DNA of 52,612 nucleotides, from NCBI GenBank assembly GCA_934755305.1, contig CAKVLD010000015.1, forward strand, positions 1 to 52,612, given 5' to 3'. Below are positions 16,401 to 25,650 of this stretch, in pieces. This stretch comes from an uncultured Clostridium sp. (GTDB lineage: Bacteria; Bacillota; Clostridia; Clostridiales; Clostridiaceae). Positions within the stretch are counted from its first letter, which is position 1. Each line of letters begins with the position of its first letter. The notes beneath the pieces are model-generated. The model was given only the letters and a program-made list of their open reading frames with translations. It was not told the DNA's origin and did not search any database. A program made the position numbers and the translations under genes.

Positions 16401-16694
16401 TCAATAAAAAGCTGATAAATCAAAATATAAGTTATTACTCTTGCTTCTAGCTGATATTTCTTTAAATCCTATCATATGAGCAATAATAAAAACTACTTCT
16501 TTAAAGTCATTAGTTATAACCCTGCATCTCTGAATTAATAGCCCAGAATGTCCAAGCCATGTTATTACAAACTTATCTTTACCTATTGGTAAATTAGTTT
16601 TAGGCTTTTCTAATTATGAAAGTTCCTTATATACTCCATCATGATGATCGTCTATAGATTTTAACATTTGAATTATACATCTATCTGTTTCCAT
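16401..16694 (-). pseudogene. 97-codon hypothetical gene with one in-frame stop
   Basis: From ATG at 16694 the frame reads METDRCIIQMLKSIDDHHDG, then a TAA at 16614-16616, then continues in the same frame (VITWLGHSGLLIQRCRVI ... FKEISARSKSNNL) to TGA at 16401. A single nonsense codon interrupts an otherwise coherent gene that starts immediately after the truncated acetyltransferase. The family is not recognised. Confidence 0.5.
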
Positions 16695-16698
16695 CTCT

Positions 16699-16917
16699 TT
16701 ACCTCTTTTCCATAGCTCTTCCCTCTGCACTCACAAAACCAAACTGCTTGTACAGACCATGTGCATCACCAGTTAATAATAAACCGTGTATATCTTTAAA
16801 TTCTTCTTCACTTGTAATAGTATTAATTAAAGCTTTTCCCATACCATTTCCTCTATAATCCTCATTAATAATTACATCACATATATAATAAACAGTTGAA
16901 AAATCCGAAATAACCAG
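16699..16917 (-). pseudogene. 5'-truncated GNAT acetyltransferase
   Basis: The frame reads LVISDFSTVYYICDVII, then the CoA-binding EDYRGNGMGKALINTI and a terminal LYKQFGFVSAEGRAMEK. A TGA at 16918-16920 and a repeat-like hairpin at 16946 replace its 5' third. It is the C-terminal two thirds of a GNAT protein. Confidence 0.75.
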
Positions 16918-16945
16918 TCACATCAAATTTCTATTAACTAAAAAT

Positions 16946-17028
16946 AGGGATGTATCAAAAATGCTTAAAAACAAAAGATGTTCTAATATAAAAAATAACA
17001 TCATTTTTAAGACTTTTGATACACCCCT
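16946..17028. repeat. Long imperfect inverted repeat, MITE-like hairpin or terminator
   Basis: Arms starting AGGGATGTATCAAAA and, on the other strand, AGGGGTGTATCAAAAG pair over about 35 bp with few mismatches around a short AT loop. It begins 4 bp past the nitroreductase stop and abuts the broken GNAT gene. Its length exceeds that of an ordinary terminator and its ends look like terminal repeats of a miniature element. Confidence 0.5.
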
Positions 17029-17031
17029 AAT

Positions 17032-17838
17032 CTATCTTTGTACCCAAGAAATAATATAAGTTAAATTTTTATTTTCTTTTTTAGGATCATTCACTACAAA
17101 TTCCCCTTCTAAGTTATTTTCCATAGCAGTTAAATGAAAATGACAAAGTGCTATTCCCATATCTATAATTGTTGAATTCTTACTATTTGCAAAATAAAAA
17201 TGTATTTCATTATTTTCCTTAATGACTCTCCAAGGTTGTTTATTAACACTTGATGGTGCTAATCTTATCATTTCAAGAGGTTCAAAAAATTCCTTTGCAT
17301 CATCTTTAGTAAGCGGAGTACTAAAATCGTCTTTAAAGAATACTTCTGAAAAAGCTTTACGTTTATTTGTATTCTTTCCTGCTATAATTGCAAAAAGTGA
17401 TTTCTTACCGCCTTCATAGCCAACTGGAGAAACAATAGGCATTATTTCATCATCTTCTAAATCAATTACCTTAGCAAAATCACTCTTTTTAAAAGTTCCT
17501 CCAAGCCATACTGTTCCAAGACCTAAAGATGTACAATATAAAATTAATTTTTCTAATTCATATCCTAAAGCTATTAATGATAACTCATCCTTTTTACAAG
17601 CTGCTACCAAGAAATATTCTGCTCCTTTTATTACTCCATAAGTACCAAGCTTAATACTTTCACTACCTGTATGTTTTCTTATTAACTTTATCTTAACCTT
17701 TCTATCAAAAGGATTAGTTAAGTTTGTAATATAATTTTCTATTTTATCTATTATATCTTTAGACAATTGATTATCATTATAACTTCTAACAGAATGTCTA
17801 TCAGATATAACTTCTTTTATTAATTTATTATTCATCAT
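17032..17838 (-). CDS. Nitroreductase family protein (TM1586-type)
   Basis: A 268-residue FMN-dependent oxidoreductase of the long nitroreductase branch, with two pseudo-repeats. DRHSVRSYNDNQLSKD opens the first half, LGLGTVWLGGTFKKSDF and MPIVSPVGYEGGK close it, and LEMIRLAPSSVNKQPWRV opens the second half. Such enzymes reduce nitro or quinone-like compounds with NAD(P)H; the natural substrate is unknown. GGAGG lies 11 nt before the first of two adjacent ATG codons. A long hairpin follows. It is monocistronic among remnants. Confidence 0.85.
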   Translation of the reverse strand: MMNNKLIKEVISDRHSVRSYNDNQLSKDIIDKIENYITNLTNPFDRKVKIKLIRKHTGSESIKLGTYGVIKGAEYFLVAACKKDELSLIALGYELEKLILYCTSLGLGTVWLGGTFKKSDFAKVIDLEDDEIMPIVSPVGYEGGKKSLFAIIAGKNTNKRKAFSEVFFKDDFSTPLTKDDAKEFFEPLEMIRLAPSSVNKQPWRVIKENNEIHFYFANSKNSTIIDMGIALCHFHLTAMENNLEGEFVVNDPKKENKNLTYIISWVQR

Positions 17839-17974
17839 AATAAGTATTACCTCCTATACTCTTTATTACAAAAATATTTTCCTTTTAAAAAATATTATAT
17901 AATATGTTACAACTTATTCTATTCATTTAGGTTCATAAATAATATCCCCCATTACTTATGATACAATTTAATTA

Positions 17975-18199
17975 ATAATTGATTGGACTAATGCTAAACT
18001 TGGTAACCCAATTCATGATTTTGCAAGAACATATGTAATATTATTTGAACATGCTTTTCGCTTATCTAAGACATACTTATCTCTAATTCAAAAAGACACT
18101 GAAATAAATACTAATGATTTAAATAAAGCTATATATATAGCTACATTACTTAGATATAGTCATTGTAAAAACAAAAAATTACTCACACTCTTAGCATAG
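17975..18199 (+). pseudogene. 3' fragment of an aminoglycoside/choline-kinase-type phosphotransferase
   Basis: The frame reads IIDWTNAKLGNPIHDFART and continues for 74 codons to TAG. This is the DFG-equivalent hD(W/F)xxAxxGxPxxDLAR region and C-terminal lobe of the APH family. No N-terminal kinase lobe or start codon is present. The remaining ~270 bp between the nitroreductase and the HAD gene show no other feature. Confidence 0.75.
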
Positions 18200-18345
18200 T
18201 TTATCCCCAAAAATTATGTTTAATATATATTTTCTGTGGATAATCACTTGATTATTGTTAATAAATTTATGAATACTTACAATATTAATTTCTCATATAA
18301 TTATTATATACTACAAAAAAATAATTTCTAAATATGGAGGAGCTT

Positions 18346-19062
18346 ATGTATAAAAATTATATTTTTGATTTATATGGAACATTAATAGATATCAATACTG
18401 ATGAGGATAGTTCTATTCTTTGGGACAAGCTTTCATTATTTTACTCTTTTAAAGGTGCTAAGTATACTTCTAGCGAACTAAAATATTCTTACAATAATAT
18501 AGTAAAGTCAATGTTAGACTCCTGCACTTATACAAAATATCCCGATATAAAACTTGAATTAGTATTTTCTAAATTATATAGGGATAAAGGTGTACTAGCT
18601 TCTGATGAATTACTTTCTGATACTGCTCAGATTTTTAGAATCTTGTCTATACACTACATTAAACTTTATGATGGTGTACTTGAACTTTTAGATTTATTAA
18701 AATCTAAGGGTAAAAAAATATATTTATTATCAAATGCTCAAAGGATTTTTACTCTTTATGAAATGAAAACCTTGGGAATAGATAAGTATTTTGATGATAT
18801 ATTTTTCTCAAGTGATTATGGTACTTGTAAGCCTGATCCTGCTTTTTTTAATTCCTTACTAACTAAACATAACTTAAATATTAAAGAAAGTATAATGATT
18901 GGAAATGATCCTAGATCTGATATTAAAGGAGCTATAAATGTAGGCCTAAATTCTTTATATATTCATTCAAATCAATCTCCTAAGGAAATTTCTAATATAG
19001 AAAGTACTTATAAGATAATGAAAATGGATATTAAGCAAATAGGTGAGCTTACTATTAAATAA
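18346..19062 (+). CDS. HAD-family hydrolase (YjjG-like)
   Basis: A 238-residue phosphatase of the haloacid dehalogenase superfamily with a helical cap. Motif I is FDLYGTLID near the N-terminus, motif II LLSNA, motif III lysine in CKPDPAF, motif IV GNDPRSDIKGA. Similar enzymes dephosphorylate nucleotides or sugar phosphates. The start at 18346 is chosen because GGAGGAG sits 5 nt upstream; the ATG at 18334 lies within that site. It converges on the MFS gene with a shared terminator. Confidence 0.88.
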   Translation: MYKNYIFDLYGTLIDINTDEDSSILWDKLSLFYSFKGAKYTSSELKYSYNNIVKSMLDSCTYTKYPDIKLELVFSKLYRDKGVLASDELLSDTAQIFRILSIHYIKLYDGVLELLDLLKSKGKKIYLLSNAQRIFTLYEMKTLGIDKYFDDIFFSSDYGTCKPDPAFFNSLLTKHNLNIKESIMIGNDPRSDIKGAINVGLNSLYIHSNQSPKEISNIESTYKIMKMDIKQIGELTIK

Positions 19063-19076
19063 ATTAGAATTGATAA

Positions 19077-19120
19077 AAAGGGAGGGCATAATGATTTTCA
19101 AATCATTATGTCCTCCCTTT
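19077..19120. terminator. Bidirectional terminator between the HAD and MFS genes
   Basis: AAAGGGAGG(G)CATAATGATTT pairs with AAATCATTATG(T)CCTCCCTTT over about 20 bp with a tiny loop, between convergent genes. Flanking A and T runs serve both strands. Confidence 0.85.
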
Positions 19121-19126
19121 CTATGT

Positions 19127-19165
19127 ATATATTCTTTTGATGCATATATTCTTTTGATGCATATT
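19127..19165. repeat. Tandem 18-bp direct repeat
   Basis: TATATTCTTTTGATGCA occurs twice in tandem (starting near 19127 and 19145) directly after the terminator. This is probably slippage; no function is evident. Confidence 0.6.
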
Positions 19166-19186
19166 GCCTCAATAAATCTACAATCC

Positions 19187-20359
19187 TTAATACTTATTAT
19201 TTCTTTTCAGATTACGTGTTAGTAATATCTCACCAATTATCATAATCATAAACATAATCAAAATGAAATAAGGAAAAATATTAACACTAATATTTTGTGC
19301 CAAAAATCCAAAGATAGGTGGCATAGCCATTATTCCAATATAAGCTGAAGCCATTTGTAATCCTATTACTGATTGTGAAATATCTTTACCAAAATTTTTA
19401 GGTGTTAAGTGAATTAAGTTAGGAAATACAGGACCATTCCCAATACCAATCATAAATAATCCAATAACTGCATACTTAGAAGGCAAAGAAAATACTAAGG
19501 ATAATATAGCTACAAAAACTATAGCTTGTCCTAGCTTGATTATATTCCAGCTTGATAATTTGCTCGATAATATTCCTGATAAAAATCTACCTACTGCCAT
19601 TCCCATGTAGTAAAAAGTGATAGCTTTTGCTGCATTTTCAACAACCATACCTCTACTATTTACAAGAAAAGTACTTCCCCACGCACCACATATATATTCA
19701 ACAGCACATGATCCTATAAACATTAATCCTACTGCTCTAATTGAAGGCATTTTTATCATTTCACTGATACTTACTGTACGTGGTTTTTCTTCTTCTACAG
19801 TTTCTTTATTTTTAATTTTTCCCCAAATAGGCAAAGCGCATATAGTTATTATTGAAATTACTATCTGAAAATAAAACGTTGTTCTATATCCCATACGCCA
19901 ATCTGCCTTATTAGAAAGTGCAATTGACATTAAGTAAGGACTTAAAGAAACTCCAATTCCATAAAAACAATGTAAAAAACTCATATGTGAAGCCTTATAA
20001 TACAGAGCTACATAATTATTTAAAGCAGCATCTATTGCCCCGCCACCAATACCTAAAGGAATTGCTAATAAGCAAAGCCACCATATTGAACTTGAACATG
20101 AAAATCCAAGTAAAGCTACAGCGGTCAATGATGTACTTACCGCTGTAACCTTCCCTGTTCCAAATTTATTTATTACTCTTGCACTAAATAAACTTGAGAT
20201 TACAGTTCCTGTAGTAGTTAATAAGTTTACATAATTTGCTGCAGAAATAGGTAAATCAAATTCTCTATAAATAGCAGGCCATGCTGTTCCAAAAAGTGAA
20301 TCTGGAATTCCTAGACCAATAAAAGCTATATAAATAATTATTAATAATATTGTTGCCAT
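19187..20359 (-). CDS. MFS transporter (FucP/sugar-type)
   Basis: A 390-residue, 12-TM major facilitator. The N-terminus IGLGIPDSLFGTAWPAIYREF is typical of the fucose-permease-like branch. The loop 2-3 motif is partly kept (RVINKFGTGKV), and a long cytoplasmic loop follows TM6 (KIKNKETVEEEKPRT). GGAG precedes ATG. It starts 17 bp after the stop of a HAD phosphatase in the same operon, suggesting uptake of a sugar-like compound whose phosphate is handled by the HAD enzyme; this is inference. Confidence 0.85.
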   Translation of the reverse strand: MATILLIIIYIAFIGLGIPDSLFGTAWPAIYREFDLPISAANYVNLLTTTGTVISSLFSARVINKFGTGKVTAVSTSLTAVALLGFSCSSSIWWLCLLAIPLGIGGGAIDAALNNYVALYYKASHMSFLHCFYGIGVSLSPYLMSIALSNKADWRMGYRTTFYFQIVISIITICALPIWGKIKNKETVEEEKPRTVSISEMIKMPSIRAVGLMFIGSCAVEYICGAWGSTFLVNSRGMVVENAAKAITFYYMGMAVGRFLSGILSSKLSSWNIIKLGQAIVFVAILSLVFSLPSKYAVIGLFMIGIGNGPVFPNLIHLTPKNFGKDISQSVIGLQMASAYIGIMAMPPIFGFLAQNISVNIFPYFILIMFMIMIIGEILLTRNLKRNNKY

Positions 20360-20376
20360 CTAATTCTCCTATCCTA

Positions 20377-21030
20377 CTAATTTAAAGATATTAAAAATTC
20401 TTTTACTTCCAATAAAGACTCAAACTTTTTATATAGTAACTTTTCTATTTCCTCAGTAGCTTCAACCATATCAGGCACCATAATTACATTCATTCCAGCT
20501 CTATAAGCTGACTTTATCCCATTAAAAGAATCTTCAATAGCTATACAATCTTTAGGATCTTTATTTATCTCTTTACATGCTCTTAAATATATATCCGGCT
20601 CTGGCTTTCCTTTTTCAATCATATCTCCAGTTACTATTGCATCAAAATATTTTAAGATATCAACTTCTTTAAGATAATTTATAACTATTTCCTTTCTAGT
20701 TGAAGATGCTAAAGCTATAGTATATTTATTATCTTTTAAATAACTTAATAACTCGTATACACCTTTTTTTAATGGAACGCCTGATTCTTTTATTATTGCA
20801 CTATGATTTTTATGTAATAGTTTAAGACACTCTTCCCCTGAAAACTTTCCATTATACTTTTCATTAATAAACCTTTTGGTATCTTCTTCATTTAATCCTC
20901 TACAATTAGAAATTAAATAATCTACATCATCTATTCCTAACTTGTCCCCAACTAAATTCCAAGCTTGTACCCCCACTTTTTCTGTGTCAAACAATACTCC
21001 ATCCATATCAAACACTATGGCTTTAATCAT
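20377..21030 (-). CDS. HAD-IA hydrolase, beta-phosphoglucomutase-like
   Basis: This 217-residue protein has FDMDGVLFDTEKV (nucleophile and acid aspartates), LASSTRKEI (motif II), KGKPEPDIYL (lysine) and AIEDSFNGIKSAYRAGM (motif IV). These are features of the beta-phosphoglucomutase/sugar-phosphatase branch. Mutase versus phosphatase activity cannot be told from sequence. It is transcribed with the MFS gene downstream. About 100 bp separate it from the five-gene Fe-S operon upstream, so it may have its own promoter. Confidence 0.87.
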   Translation of the reverse strand: MIKAIVFDMDGVLFDTEKVGVQAWNLVGDKLGIDDVDYLISNCRGLNEEDTKRFINEKYNGKFSGEECLKLLHKNHSAIIKESGVPLKKGVYELLSYLKDNKYTIALASSTRKEIVINYLKEVDILKYFDAIVTGDMIEKGKPEPDIYLRACKEINKDPKDCIAIEDSFNGIKSAYRAGMNVIMVPDMVEATEEIEKLLYKKFESLLEVKEFLISLN

Positions 21031-21129
21031 ATACTCACCCCATTTTATTATCTATATATTATTATAACTTAAAATCAAAATTTAGATAAATAAATATAAC
21101 TGTTAAAATTAAAATACAATCCTCTTATT

Positions 21130-21819
21130 TTATACTAAATATTGCATTAGCATAACAATTGCCATAACCATGAATACAATATAACAAAATAATCTAATAC
21201 TATCTATCCACTTTGGTATTTCTTGATACATTTTCTTAGATAGCATTCCTACAAGCACAATCATAATAAGTGTAGGTGAAATAGAATTAGCTAAAGTAAA
21301 TATAAAAGCTAATATTGCAGATTCTACTATTGATAAAGTTACTGAATATCCCATGACTAAAAGTAAGGGAGCACAAGGAGTAATTCCATATATAAATCCT
21401 ATAAGATAAGAAGGCCATTTCTTAAGATTTTCACTACTTTTATTATTTCCACTACAATTACCTTTGCAACCTAAACATTTAGAACCTCTTCTTTTCTCAA
21501 AAATCCAATTAATTATTAAAACTACTCCAATTACTAGCAAACCAACTTGCATTATTAAATTAACATTTAAACTTCCTATATAACCATCTTCACTAATAAA
21601 CTTTCTACCTATAGCAGATGCTGCTACACAAAGTATAATTGTAGCTAAAGCTTTTCCAAGAAAGAAACTTACAAATATCTTTATAGATCTTTTTATACTT
21701 TGCCCATGAGATATAATATATGTAGATAGAAAAAATATTATTGAAGATCCACAACTTGATCCACATCCTAACCCTAACGATATAGCACTCCATAAATATT
21801 GTATTAATAAAGAAGACAT
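21130..21819 (-). CDS. CcdA/TauE-like membrane protein with redox-type cysteines
   Basis: A 229-residue protein with six predicted TM segments, normally annotated as sulfite exporter TauE/SafE or cytochrome c biogenesis protein. TM1 carries GLGCGSSCGSS (Cys19, Cys23) and TM4 carries GITPCAP (Cys149), the positions where CcdA/DsbD place their electron-carrying thiols. A cytoplasmic loop has CLGCKGNC (Cys115, 118, 122). It begins one base after the activase stop and is last in the operon. I infer transmembrane thiol/disulfide electron transfer, possibly serving the reductase encoded upstream; anion export is the alternative. Confidence 0.7.
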   Translation of the reverse strand: MSSLLIQYLWSAISLGLGCGSSCGSSIIFFLSTYIISHGQSIKRSIKIFVSFFLGKALATIILCVAASAIGRKFISEDGYIGSLNVNLIMQVGLLVIGVVLIINWIFEKRRGSKCLGCKGNCSGNNKSSENLKKWPSYLIGFIYGITPCAPLLLVMGYSVTLSIVESAILAFIFTLANSISPTLIMIVLVGMLSKKMYQEIPKWIDSIRLFCYIVFMVMAIVMLMQYLV

Positions 21820-21820
21820 A

Positions 21821-22615
21821 TTATTTTCCTATCCTTTCACTAGCTAGAAGTGCTGCACCTATAGAACCATTAAATTGAGGATATTCTGCTACATATACAT
21901 CTTTCATAAGTTCTTCTTCAAAAGCCTTATGAATTCCTATATTTAAAGCTCCTCCCCCTGTCATTAGAATATCTCCATCTTTTTCAGATTTCCTCATCAT
22001 TTTTATGATACGTCTTGCCATAGATAAATGCATTCCAGCTAAGATGTCTTTCCTATCATATTTTCTAGCAATTAAAGATATAACTTCTGATTGTGCAAAA
22101 ACAACGCACATACTATTAATATCACAAGGTGCTTTACTTTCAAGAGATAGTGGTCCTACCTTATCTATAGTAGTTTGTAAGATTTGAGCTATAACTTCCA
22201 TAAATTTTCCTGTACCAGCCGCACATTTATCATTCATAGTAAAATTTTTAACAGCATAATTCTTATCTAAATATATTATTTTACTGTCTTGTCCACCTAT
22301 ATCTATTATCATACCTGGATTGAATTCCTTTGGAGCTGTAAGTCTTACTCCATATGCATGAGCAGTAATTTCTGATACATCATCATCTGCAATTTCTATA
22401 ACTTTTCTACTATATCCAGTTGCCATAATATACTTAATATCATCTCTAGTAATACCTTGCTCCTCTGCCATTTCATTAATTAATTTTTCAGCAGAACCTG
22501 AGTTATCTATACCACTATCACACTTTTTTACACATACTACCTTCCCATTACATATCATTGCTGCTTTTAGATAAGTTGATCCGCCATCTATTCCTACAAA
22601 ATAATTATTACTCAT
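21821..22615 (-). CDS. Acyl-CoA dehydratase activase / DCCP reductase (BadF/HgdC family)
   Basis: A 264-residue ASKHA-fold ATPase that binds a [4Fe-4S] cluster at its dimer interface and injects electrons into its partner upon ATP hydrolysis. Motifs are GIDGGSTYLKA (phosphate 1), DIGGQDSKII (phosphate 2), the cluster cysteines in NDKCAAGTGKF and SMCVVFAQSEV, and GGGALN. Length is the norm for HgdC/YjiL. It lies between the reductase (21 bp gap) and the CcdA-like gene (1 bp gap), so it almost surely activates the double-cubane-type protein. Confidence 0.92.
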   Translation of the reverse strand: MSNNYFVGIDGGSTYLKAAMICNGKVVCVKKCDSGIDNSGSAEKLINEMAEEQGITRDDIKYIMATGYSRKVIEIADDDVSEITAHAYGVRLTAPKEFNPGMIIDIGGQDSKIIYLDKNYAVKNFTMNDKCAAGTGKFMEVIAQILQTTIDKVGPLSLESKAPCDINSMCVVFAQSEVISLIARKYDRKDILAGMHLSMARRIIKMMRKSEKDGDILMTGGGALNIGIHKAFEEELMKDVYVAEYPQFNGSIGAALLASERIGK

Positions 22616-22636
22616 TTTTAAACTCCTTCCTTTCTT

Positions 22637-23914
22637 CTACTTTTTAAATTTAATCATTTCTATGAATGCTTCAATTCTTATTCTTAATTGTTCTATATCC
22701 TCTTCATTATAGTCACTTTCAAGCCTTATTATTGGAATTCCCATTTCACTTAAAGCTTCTTCTAAAATTGAATATTCATAATCATATACTAAACATCCTC
22801 TTAATACGTGATATACAACACCCTCTACTTGATTTTCTTTAATCATTTGCTTAATTTTATAAATACGTTGTTTATTATCCACAAAAGTTGGACATGAACA
22901 AGGTAAAACATATCTCCTAGCTAATGCTCTCATCATCCCATTAAAGCTATTATCTACAACAACTACTGGATCATACATGCTTCTTTCACCCATACAAGTT
23001 TCATCTGCAACTAATATTCCACCCATTTCTTCTATTAATAAAGGTATTTTTATATTTGGAAAAACTATAGGAGAACCAGTTATCATTATTCTAGGATTTT
23101 TAGATTTAGATACTGTTTTTCCTCTTTCTAAATTCATTTCAAGTTCATCATTCAATAACTTTAATGCTCTTCCCCATCTGTCTGCTCTATCATAAGAATA
23201 TGAATTCATAATTGCTAAAGCATGACTTCCCTTTATTACTGATGGATTTTCTTTCTTTAACTCGTAAAATCTAGATATTTCATATTGAGTTTCTGCTATC
23301 ATTTCTATAGAACTTCTTAGCCTTGAAGCAGTTATCCTCTGACCTGTAATATCTTCTAATTTTTCTTTTAAGTTGAATAAGTCTTTCATATAATACTCTA
23401 TTGATTCATCATCTTTTTTAGAGGTAGGTATATGAAGAGTTAATACATCCTTATATTCCTTTAAAAGATACCCTAACTTCTTTTTGCAATCACAAGTTGT
23501 AGGAACCACCATAAGATCGCAATTATTATAAACTGGCATACAATTACTTTCTTGAAAACCTATTATGGATTTTATTACAGGACATGCATCTCTAGGAGCA
23601 ACTTCATCTCCTACATTAAAAGCTGTATAACTACCACTACAAGATTTAATAGGGATAGCCCCTGCTGCATAGATTAGTTCACTTGGTACCATTACACAAT
23701 ATGTTCCTACAGTTTTAGTTCCTTCCTCTTTATAGATGTCATTCATATTTGCAAATACATTTTCTAAGATATTCATAAAATATTTTGCATTTTCAGGCAT
23801 ACCTTTAAGCTCTGATAATCGTCTTAAATATTTTACTGAAACATAAGTTGATTTATTTATAAAACGTGTTCTTTGCCTTTGCTGTCTTTTTTCTTCATTA
23901 CTCATAACTTCCAT
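22637..23914 (-). CDS. Double-cubane-cluster-type anaerobic reductase (2-hydroxyacyl-CoA dehydratase D family)
   Basis: A 425-residue relative of HgdB/BcrB and of the YjiM/DCCP proteins, which reduce small molecules at an [8Fe-9S] double-cubane cluster using ATP-activated electrons. Candidate cluster cysteines are abundant: Cys73, Cys92 (KSCSGSY), Cys111 (RDACPVIKS), Cys132, Cys141 and Cys143 (TTCDCKKK), CSCPTFVDN and VLRGCLVYDYEYS. GGAGA precedes ATG by 8 nt. It is flanked by its activase and a membrane ferredoxin. No acyl-CoA transferase or second cysteine-complete dehydratase subunit is nearby, favouring DCCP rather than a fermentation dehydratase. Substrate unknown. Confidence 0.85.
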   Translation of the reverse strand: MEVMSNEEKRQQRQRTRFINKSTYVSVKYLRRLSELKGMPENAKYFMNILENVFANMNDIYKEEGTKTVGTYCVMVPSELIYAAGAIPIKSCSGSYTAFNVGDEVAPRDACPVIKSIIGFQESNCMPVYNNCDLMVVPTTCDCKKKLGYLLKEYKDVLTLHIPTSKKDDESIEYYMKDLFNLKEKLEDITGQRITASRLRSSIEMIAETQYEISRFYELKKENPSVIKGSHALAIMNSYSYDRADRWGRALKLLNDELEMNLERGKTVSKSKNPRIMITGSPIVFPNIKIPLLIEEMGGILVADETCMGERSMYDPVVVVDNSFNGMMRALARRYVLPCSCPTFVDNKQRIYKIKQMIKENQVEGVVYHVLRGCLVYDYEYSILEEALSEMGIPIIRLESDYNEEDIEQLRIRIEAFIEMIKFKK

Positions 23915-23916
23915 AA

Positions 23917-25650
23917 TTAATATCTCCTTTTTCTTTTTTTCTTTTTACCGAAGAATTTAAATCTTGAAGATATATAAAATCTCTTTTTAATTACTGCCAT
24001 AGAAATAGCCTCATCTTCTGGGCATTTCTTTACACATTCTCCACACATAATGCAATCATTACTTGTTATATCTTCTTTTTCACGTTCTGTATAAATTTCT
24101 TTTATTCCCATAGGACAAGCATCGTAACAACCTCCACATTCAGTACAAGATTGACAATTCTTTCTTATCTTAAATATTGATATCTTTGAAAATAATCCAA
24201 TAAATAACCCAAGAGGACAAATATTACACCAAAATCTTCTCTTAAAGAATGACATAACAATAATAAATATAAGTAAAAAACCTCCTAGAGATAAACTTAT
24301 TTTAAATCCATTAAAAGCAGGTGATGTGCTAATAGCAGGACAAATATTACAGAAATTAAGGCCAACCGTACATCCTCCAAAGAATAATATAACCATCATC
24401 CACTTAACCTGCTTTAATATGTTGTACATTTTTTCTGTAAAATGTATACCTTCTATTTTTAATATCTGCCTAATCTTATCTAAAATATCTTGTATAAAAC
24501 CAAAAGGACAAACAAATCCACATAAAGTCCTTCCAAACAATACAATAATTACAAAAGTAGTTATAAAAAATGTTAAAATCTCTGTTATATTTCCCTGTAA
24601 AAATGTATTTAAGTGACTTAAGTTATAACAAGTGCTTCCTACAAATTGATCCCCATTCTTAGGGCAAGCAAATGTAGGTAACTTAAATTTAGAAAAAGTT
24701 TTACCTACTATACGCCCTCCATAGACCAATACTACAAAACTTAAAGTCATACATATCCATCTGAAGGTCTGCATAGAAAATCTATATTTATTTGTTTTTT
24801 TATTTTTTGAATTATCTTTTACTATAGTTATTTGGGATTTTATATTCTTAAAGTGTTTTTTATTTTTTAATGCTCGTATTGATATGATAATCACTATAAT
24901 TCCTAATGATATTCCAAATATACAGAATATAGGAATCATAGCTTCTAAGTGTCTATGTGTAAATATGGAATTTTCCTCTAACATGTAAGATAGCAAATAA
25001 TATTTTCCATCTGAATCTTTATATTTAAAATTAAGTCCGTTTCTTATGTCTTTTAATTTAATATCATCAATTATTCCCTTTTCATTAGTACAAAAACTTT
25101 CATTTGATTTATTTTCTGTACTTATATGTACTTCTTTATTAGCTAATACTTCACCATTAAAATAAAAAGTAAGTTGATTTGTTCTTGATAATACTACTTC
25201 AAAAGGTATTTTATCAAAACTTGAAAATTTAGCATTTCCTCCTTTAGTAAGTAATGTATCTCCTTTTGCTCCTACCCAAACCTTATCTTTTGTTCCATCA
25301 TCATCTATATCTACTTCTATTTCTGGTGCTATAGCAAAAAAACTTCCAATATACCTCTTATCTAGCTTTTCCGAAGTTCTATCTACTTCTTTCACTGAAT
25401 CTTTTGTCAAAGCATATACATTTATATTTGAATTATCTAACAAAACATCATTCTTTAGCATAAGATTATCATTCTCAATAGCAAAATATAATATATTATC
25501 TTTAATATCATTTCTGATACTTTTTTCAGTACTAAAATTATAACTAGAAATAGATGTATCAAATTTATAAAAAGATACCTTATTTCCTAGTATAATACCT
25601 ATGCTAAGGACTATTAGTACAAAAAGTATAATATATTTTTTCTTTTTCAT
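23917..25650 (-). CDS. Membrane polyferredoxin, NapH/NosR-C-like with extracytoplasmic domain
   Basis: This 577-residue protein has an N-terminal TM anchor (8-24), an extracytoplasmic beta-rich region to about 225 (VDIDDDGTKDKVWVGAKGD), then about five TM segments. Cytoplasmic CX3CP motifs occur in LCGFVCPFG and WCNICPLG, with a further CNICP. Two C-terminal ferredoxin clusters are CQSCTECGGCYDACP and CIMCGECVKKCP. The architecture matches NapH/CcoG/NosR-type proteins that pass electrons across or along the membrane. The start overlaps the upstream stop (TAATG). It probably feeds electrons to the activase/reductase pair. Confidence 0.85.
   Translation of the reverse strand: MKKKKYIILFVLIVLSIGIILGNKVSFYKFDTSISSYNFSTEKSIRNDIKDNILYFAIENDNLMLKNDVLLDNSNINVYALTKDSVKEVDRTSEKLDKRYIGSFFAIAPEIEVDIDDDGTKDKVWVGAKGDTLLTKGGNAKFSSFDKIPFEVVLSRTNQLTFYFNGEVLANKEVHISTENKSNESFCTNEKGIIDDIKLKDIRNGLNFKYKDSDGKYYLLSYMLEENSIFTHRHLEAMIPIFCIFGISLGIIVIIISIRALKNKKHFKNIKSQITIVKDNSKNKKTNKYRFSMQTFRWICMTLSFVVLVYGGRIVGKTFSKFKLPTFACPKNGDQFVGSTCYNLSHLNTFLQGNITEILTFFITTFVIIVLFGRTLCGFVCPFGFIQDILDKIRQILKIEGIHFTEKMYNILKQVKWMMVILFFGGCTVGLNFCNICPAISTSPAFNGFKISLSLGGFLLIFIIVMSFFKRRFWCNICPLGLFIGLFSKISIFKIRKNCQSCTECGGCYDACPMGIKEIYTEREKEDITSNDCIMCGECVKKCPEDEAISMAVIKKRFYISSRFKFFGKKKKRKRRY

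Noticed and set aside
16401..16616. Metallo-beta-lactamase fragment suggested by VITWLGHSGLL
   Set aside because: The frame is continuous with an upstream ATG through a single TAA, and no HxHxDH or other MBL motifs follow; it is better described as an unknown gene with one nonsense codon.
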